A DNA stretch of 64,000 nt from Lumnitzera littorea (lineage: Eukaryota; Streptophyta; Magnoliopsida; Myrtales; Combretaceae), in the NCBI GenBank assembly GCA_024138015.1, contig JAMXBB010000003.1, positions 8,916,329-8,980,328 on the forward strand, in the 5' to 3' direction. Below the pieces are notes generated by a model, which saw only the letters and a list, made by a program, of their open reading frames with translations, was not told the DNA's origin and did not search any database. Numbering within the stretch: position 1 is the stretch's first letter; every line of letters begins with the position of its first letter. Shown here in pieces: positions 58,301-64,000 of the stretch. The translations under genes and the position numbers were made by a program.

Positions 58301-60221
58301 CTATAAGTCAACTCAGCCTAAGGATCATCATGGAGTAATTCCTATCATAAAGCCACATGCATTAATGCAATTAATGATAAATAACACAACCACCAATTCA
58401 CATCTTTTATTTAATACATGCAACACAACACAATTAGGATTATTTACGACTAACCTTAACTTGAAGTATCCGATGACTCCTTACACAATTCTTAAATTGA
58501 GACATTGGCAATGCTGCCCCCATCTAAACCTAGCACTATACACTGGTACTATGACCCCTAAATGCCACCTAACCTACTTGGTTATAGGATACTGGAGTTA
58601 TAACCCCTAGACACTAACTTATTCTACTTCAAATCATTTCCATAGAAGACTCTACAAGGGACAACATGTTCCAAGGATCATTGATGTGCCATCTTAAGGA
58701 CACTAGTACTACAACTCACTAAGCCCAACCAAACCTAATCATCAGTGATTAATAGTTCAAATAGTCATTATTCTAGTTATAATTATACTAACCTATACAA
58801 ACACAAGCAATTAGTAAGGTAAGCACACACCTGGATCTTGAGAAAAATTGAGAATCTTTAAGTTAAAAGTTTCTTTAACGTCAACACCTGAAGTATTAAC
58901 AAAAAAGAAAAAAAAAAGAACTCCTTTTAGTTTATATTCTCTCATTATCTTTTCATAGTTAAGTTCACTTAATTAACTTTCTAAGTTCTTGAATTGAGAT
59001 CTTAGCTTATTTTAGGTTATTAGGTTCAACTTAGACCTTTGGATGCATTTAGGAGTGGTTGAATTAAGGTTTAGAAAGGTTAGAAATAAGAAATAAAAGG
59101 AAAGAGAGAAGGTACATGATTGCGCTTAAGGAATACAATTGTAATCTTGGACCATGGTCGTATTTCTCTTGTTCGACAATCCTCTTCTCTTTTCCGATTC
59201 CAACCTTTCCAATCCATCATACAATGATTCCAATGTAGAATTCACTCTGGATTTAGACCTACTTTACCACATTGACAACAAGGAACACTCATATGTGTTC
59301 CAATCACCAATTACAAAATCAAAATCAATGACAAGAACATTACATACCTTGCATTAAGGATTGTGAAGCAATTGGAATCCATGCCTCAAAATGCTCAAAC
59401 AGCATACCTAGTATTACACACAATTATCACACTTAATCAAAACAACAACACAAAGCCTTTTCCATCAATAATTAATGACTTGCTTATCAAATCAAGTTCC
59501 ACTCTTTCCCTACTTTGCCTTGTAAAACTTAAAACATACGCTTCCATAATACAACATACGCTTAATAGTATCATTAAAGTGTTGAAAATTGAAAGAATTA
59601 CTTCAATATAGCTTTACCTTAACCTTGTTCTTAGGTTCACTCAAAGAGGACTTTATAATGCACAATGCAGTAAAAGAGTATTAGGGTTTTCTGCAAAGCC
59701 TATTTATATTTAAGGGTGGAAAACACTTCCTTATCCCTTAAATAACTATTATTTACTTTCTTAGCCCATCCTTTATTTTTATTTCCTTCATTCCATTCAT
59801 TTATTTAATTTTCTATGGTGTCATAGTAAACCTTAGTAAAAAAGCCTACGCTAATAGAAACTATAAGCTATATTGCAACAATGTGCTTTTAGACTCCTAA
59901 ATGACTTTTTTACTCTTAATTTGATGTAATTTTTCATTTCATTTTAGTTTTTTATTTTGTCATTATTCAAGGTAAAAATAATAAAATAAAGTTTAAAAAA
60001 AATTAAGGTTCTAAACACTTAGTTTTAAAGGTAGGGAAAGCAAACACATATTAAGTGGACATAACAAATGTATTTATAATTTATCCAAAACTATACATTC
60101 AAATAAGCATTTTAATAGGTGATTTGCTTAAGCAATTGGAAAGGCCTCAAAATCCATAAGTAAGAACCCTGCAATTGTTGAACTATCTAAGTCTTATTTG
60201 AGTCTTTTAATATTAATGACT
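58301..60221. other. Non-coding sequence, partly retroelement-like
   Basis: The part 58300-58870 resembles the untranslated internal regions of plant gypsy elements (CCTAAATGCCACCTAACCTAC word style). The open frames 58230-58610, 59154-59357 and 59363-59611 show no domain. A TATTTATATTTAAGGG TATA-like site lies near 59700. Confidence 0.4.
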
Positions 60222-60324
60222 AAAATTTGGAGTAAATTGCAAATGCACACTTTTATATTTGCTATATAGTTAAAACCGTATCCTTGAAACTAAACATTTA
60301 TACTCCTAAATGTCCTACACAAAA

Positions 60325-60350
60325 AGAAGAAGAAGAAGAAGAAGAAGAAG
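60325..60350. repeat. (AGA)n microsatellite
   Basis: A pure AAG/AGA trinucleotide run. It makes an Arg-rich open frame on the plus strand that is not a gene. Confidence 0.95.
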
Positions 60351-60494
60351 TAGAGAAGAAAAGAAAAGTGTGACTCAATTTCTACATAATCATTTTACCC
60401 TTGATTTTTGTGCATATATATTTTTATTTATTTTTATTTTAATTATTTTATCTAAGGGAAAAATTGTAAGAAAAGATTTAAGGGCATGTTTTTC

Positions 60495-60542
60495 AAAGTT
60501 TTGAAGGTTTTTTTTTTTTTTTGGGCAACTAAAGTTTTGAAG
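60495..60542 (-). mobile_element. Ultra-short retroposon tail with 12-bp target duplication
   Basis: AAAGTTTTGAAG occurs at 60495-60506 and at 60531-60542, with 24 bases between them: a T-run followed by GGGCAACT. On the minus strand this is AGTTGCCC plus poly-A, flanked by a perfect 12-bp repeat. It has the same design as the insertion at 24331-24385. Confidence 0.7.
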
Positions 60543-60689
60543 TTTACATGCTCAAATTTATTAATAATAAGGAGCTAAGTGTAAATAAAACAAATATAAA
60601 AGGATTTACTTACAATTAACCCTTATATTTTTTAATGTTAGTTTCCTATTTAATCTCATTTTACCCTCCTACATCTTTCTTTATCATTT

Positions 60690-61065
60690 CTTATGTCATG
60701 TTTCTTATATGGGAATAAATCAAAATGGAATCACAATTCTAGATTCTACCCTTTCTCCGTACTTGCAAGTGCGTTTAGAAGCCAAGATTATAATTCCATA
60801 GAATTGGAAATTTTGAGTTTAAGGAGGAATTTGATTCCACCTTATGGGATCAACAATTCCATTTTTCTTATATTTATTATTATTAATCAAATTACTTATT
60901 TAAACTTTAATTTAGTTATGATATTCAATAATTATGAATATTTTTAATAAGTATTAATATGTATGCATTTTATTTCATTATATTCCATTTAATAGGCATT
61001 TCCAAACATGGAAATGAATTTTCTACTCTACTCTACATTTCATTCCATTCGTACCAAACAGTAAC
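60690..61065 (+). repeat. MITE-like dispersed repeat, copy 2
   Basis: It matches the complement of 2456-2800 (GTTTAGAAG, TATAATTCCAT, GATTCCACCTTATG words in order) and ends in a CATTCCATTCGTACCAAAC motif. Non-coding. Confidence 0.45.
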
Positions 61066-62790
61066 ATTCACACTTGTTATTGAAGTAGATGGAACTGGGT
61101 AATGAGGACTATCAATATGATCATTAGAGTTTTATATTGTTTTTTTCCCATTATTTATGGGCTAAAATCCACCAAACACCACTATATTTTTAGAAAATAC
61201 CATACAAATTTTAATTTGACCACTAAAACCACCAGGCTTTTCATAAAAGTTTAATCATACCATTCTAATGATTTTTCATCAAAAGGAAACTAGAAATCCT
61301 ACATGTCATTTACAACGTTTCATTCTACACGTAAAAATATTAAAAAGTCTGCAAGCACTTGAAACCACATTTAGAGCAACTGAACCTAAATTTAAGACCA
61401 TAGGAAAAAATTTATTCGATTGAGTCCAAACTTTATGACTATGATAACAAAGCTAGTTGAAGTGACCTAGTCAAGTTAGATTTCAAAAATAATAACCTAA
61501 AATTCTAAGTTTAGCCTTAAAAGTGTGATTATTCAATATAGTGTAAAAATGATCGAAACCCCTAAAACCAAACTTAGAATATAACAAAGACTTATAGATA
61601 AATTAATTAGGATATAAAAGGAAAATATATAGTATAATATATTATATGAGTATATATGTATTTTTATGAGTATACCTAGTATATATAATAATTATACCTG
61701 TAAATTAACTTAAAATTATATAATTATATATAATAAGTGATAAACTCATAAAATAAGTAGAAAATATATCTTAAAAATAAAAGATATATTAGAAACATAT
61801 ATATGAGTACACTTACAAGTTACATATGATACATATAGGATATATATGTATATATTAACAAATATACAAAATATTAACATAATATATATATATAATACTA
61901 ATATTTAACTAAAATATCAACTAAAAGTTGTCTAATTGTCAAACAAAGCTCAAGAAAAATCTGGACAACAATCGTGTCATGTTCTAAACACCAATATTTG
62001 ATGACTCAAAAGGTGATTAAGCAAAAAATAGACACCTCATAATTGAATTAAAAGGAGGAAAAAATCAAAGAAATTCCATGTGGCAAATTCAACTCTTATA
62101 AATGGTAATTGACATCAAAACAGCATCAATTTAGCAAATTGAAACGTAAGGTGGAGAGAGGAAAAATTCTGAAAAATTAGAAATAATTTAGAAAAATTAC
62201 ATAAGAATAGAGTAAAGACCAAGCTACAGTAGTTCTTAGACTAAGCCATAGTATTCCCAAACAAAGCAAGGACCAAATGTTGATATGCTATTGCACCACT
62301 CCACCACTACGTAGAGCCATCCGTACCTAAATTCATGTGGAATTTTTATTTTTGTAAAATTAAGATTATTTTATGTACTTACTTAAGAAAGTCATTATTC
62401 ATATGAATTTTTACTTTTAAAATAAATATACTAAATGTTGTAGTTTCTAGCTCAAGATCTTTGTGTAGAGTACATATGATAAGTATATAATTGCTATGTA
62501 GCCATATTTTTAATTTGAGTGTGTATTTAATGTATTTTTTAACCCTAAAAATAGGGTGAAATGATGAAATAAATAGGGTTGTATGAAATTAATTGATGAA
62601 ATAGATGTTCACTGACTTTTAGTGATTTGTAACGATGCTAGACTATATTGAAAATAATTTTGTGTAAAAAAGATAACATTGGCTAATTAAATGCAATTTA
62701 AAGGTAAAAATGTAATTACAAGCACATAGGCGATAAACCCAATAGCATGGAGCCATATATTGATTGAATTCCTCATATTATTAGGAGTTT
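61066..62790. other. Intergenic sequence, extremely AT-rich in 61600-61930
   Basis: No gene is recognised. The words near 61150-61270 (AAATCCACCAAACACC, ACCACTAAAACCACC) resemble ends of non-autonomous DNA elements, without a visible partner. Confidence 0.45.
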
Positions 62791-64000
62791 ATAGAGATTT
62801 TTAGAGAATTATTTGGTGACCCGTATAAAGACCCAACAGTATCGTTGTCGTAATAGGTCGCCGTGTACCGTATAAAGGTCTATTATCAACCCCCTTGTTG
62901 ATCATAGGCCTTTCATACGACACACAAGGCTCCTTCCACTCTACGTTACTACTAAGCCCATAGACTAGTAATATAGAGCAAATTAAACTAAAATTTCTTT
63001 TATGTTATAATTTAACTAATTGTGTAGGCTCGTGAGACCCACACCAAAATAATATTACAAACAAATGCAGTTCATAACAGAACTACATAAAATCTAAGTT
63101 ATGCACAAAACATAAAAGTATCTAAATATCTATAATCTATTACAAAATGTCCTCTTCACTCTCTGATCGCTCCAACCCGTCTCTATACGAGACTTACCAC
63201 AGGTATGCGTCGGCCCGGATTGACGAAGAGGTTTTCCTGCATCAACAAAAATCTATAGGGATGTAAGCTTACACTTAGTGAGATAAATGCCCTCGTCAGT
63301 ACCACATAACAGAAATTTATTATATGCACAATCATATAAATGCATGAACAACCAGTATGCCAAACAACGCATGCAATAACCTAGGAACCGCATATGACTC
63401 AGAATTACGCCCCCTGAAGTCGGGGTTTGGAGATAATTAACCGACCCAAACCAAAATCCGGGTTCTAGAATCTAGGTTTTATTTCATTTGCACTATCGTA
63501 CCCATACCAAAACAAAACTCTACATATATATATATCTATATATACTTCCTTTACCAAAATGAAATCATATCTTTTAAAATCCCAAGTCTAGCGGTGTGGT
63601 GGCCCCCGCAGTCCACAAACATACACCCTAAATAGAAGCCACAAGACTTGGCCCCTTGCCGACGGTTGGTGTCTCCCGGCGCCTAATAAGCCCATCAGCT
63701 TAAGACAGAGACTCCATATATATGCTGGTGTAGCTAGTGCCCAATCCTGCAGAAAACTCATATTCCTGTGAGTCCCTTCCCATCTTCTGCATAAAGTGGC
63801 AGTCGGTGTTATCCGTATGCAATATGGGGTATGCATGATTCATTTTCATTTCTTAATCACATAAGTGATTAACTCGATTTTCAGGGTGATCAGACAATTT
63901 CATTCCAGACAATTCATATGTATATATGATGCAAGCAATTCCCTTTATTAAATATACTTAACAAGTCATCACATTCATCCACAAATTCATACACATGCAT
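62791..64000. mobile_element. Non-coding internal part of an LTR retrotransposon, truncated by the window edge
   Basis: Composition rises in GC compared with the neighbours. Words such as GGTATGCGTCGGCCCGG, GATGTAAGCTTACACTTAGTGAG and CCTGAAGTCGGGG are of the type seen in the long untranslated regions between pol and LTR of plant gypsy elements. The 82-codon minus-strand frame at 63836-63588 shows no known domain. LTR borders are not visible and the element probably continues to the right. Confidence 0.45.

Larger units (their letters stand above)
60222..60632. mobile_element. MITE-like element with inverted ends
   Basis: The left end (TAAATTGCAAATGCACAC then CTTTTATATTTG) is matched by the complement of the right end (GGTTAATTGTAAGTAAATCC then TTTTATATTTG). 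It is about 410 bases, non-coding and contains an (AGA)n tract at 60325-60350. The ends are of the kind seen in non-autonomous MULE or similar plant elements. It was later hit by a tiny poly-T insertion at 60507-60530. Confidence 0.45.

Noticed and set aside
60310..60504. Arg/Lys-rich open frame
   Set aside because: The charged part is the translated (AGA)n microsatellite inside a MITE-like element.
63588..63836. 82-codon minus-strand frame of higher GC content
   Set aside because: It lies in what looks like the untranslated part of an LTR element and shows no known domain.

Overview
The window looks like repeat-rich, gene-poor nuclear DNA of a flowering plant, most likely a eudicot. It is very AT-rich, has many long A/T homopolymers and (TA)n tracts, and carries decayed plant-type terpene synthase (TPS) exons with introns, Ty3/gypsy chromovirus and Tat-lineage pieces, Ty1/copia pieces, a LINE, a tRNA-type SINE and several MITE- or MULE-like repeats. 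I see no intact protein-coding gene, no tRNA or rRNA gene and no CRISPR array. The species cannot be named from the sequence.

The core is a large segmental duplication. Segment A (about 7455-15322) and segment B (about 19343-39129) are in the same orientation and align along their length. Each holds the same minus-strand terpene synthase pseudogene. Copy A keeps exons 3-6 (12584 down to 10608). Copy B keeps exons 1-6 (26436 down to about 21279), a TATA box and a SINE in intron 1, but has many stops and frameshifts. Both copies share a TAG in place of the first Trp at the exon 4 start, lack a recognisable exon 7 and lack AG at the expected exon 6 acceptor. The locus was therefore probably already dead before it was duplicated. 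Segment B is longer because it keeps (or copy A lost) about 5.2 kb with exons 1-2, and because a 7.9-kb chromovirus (29072-36982) inserted in it. That chromovirus was in turn split by a 2.44-kb LTR-like insertion (30130-32571) with a perfect 5-bp target duplication.

Between the two segments (15323-19342) lie remnants of a Tat-lineage Ty3/gypsy element on the minus strand: a reverse transcriptase fragment near 16.6 kb and an upstream open reading frame region at 17.6-18.8 kb. Immediately right of segment B is a tandem array of a 292-bp unit (39119-39896) that looks identical between copies, and whose end is an inverted copy of sequence just upstream of the array.

From 40 to 64 kb the sequence is a graveyard of retroelements: a solo LTR (42119-42707), a minus-strand copia tail (43.1-43.3 kb), a long plus-strand copia relic broken by other insertions (43.4-53.6 kb), a LINE 3' end (45.1-46.0 kb), a second minus-strand gypsy relic (55.4-58.3 kb), MITEs, and the non-coding part of another LTR element running off the right end (62.8-64.0 kb). 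Nothing here forms a working pathway. The interest is in how the TPS locus decayed and duplicated and in some unusual insertion and repeat structures. I did not find evidence of a new functional system.
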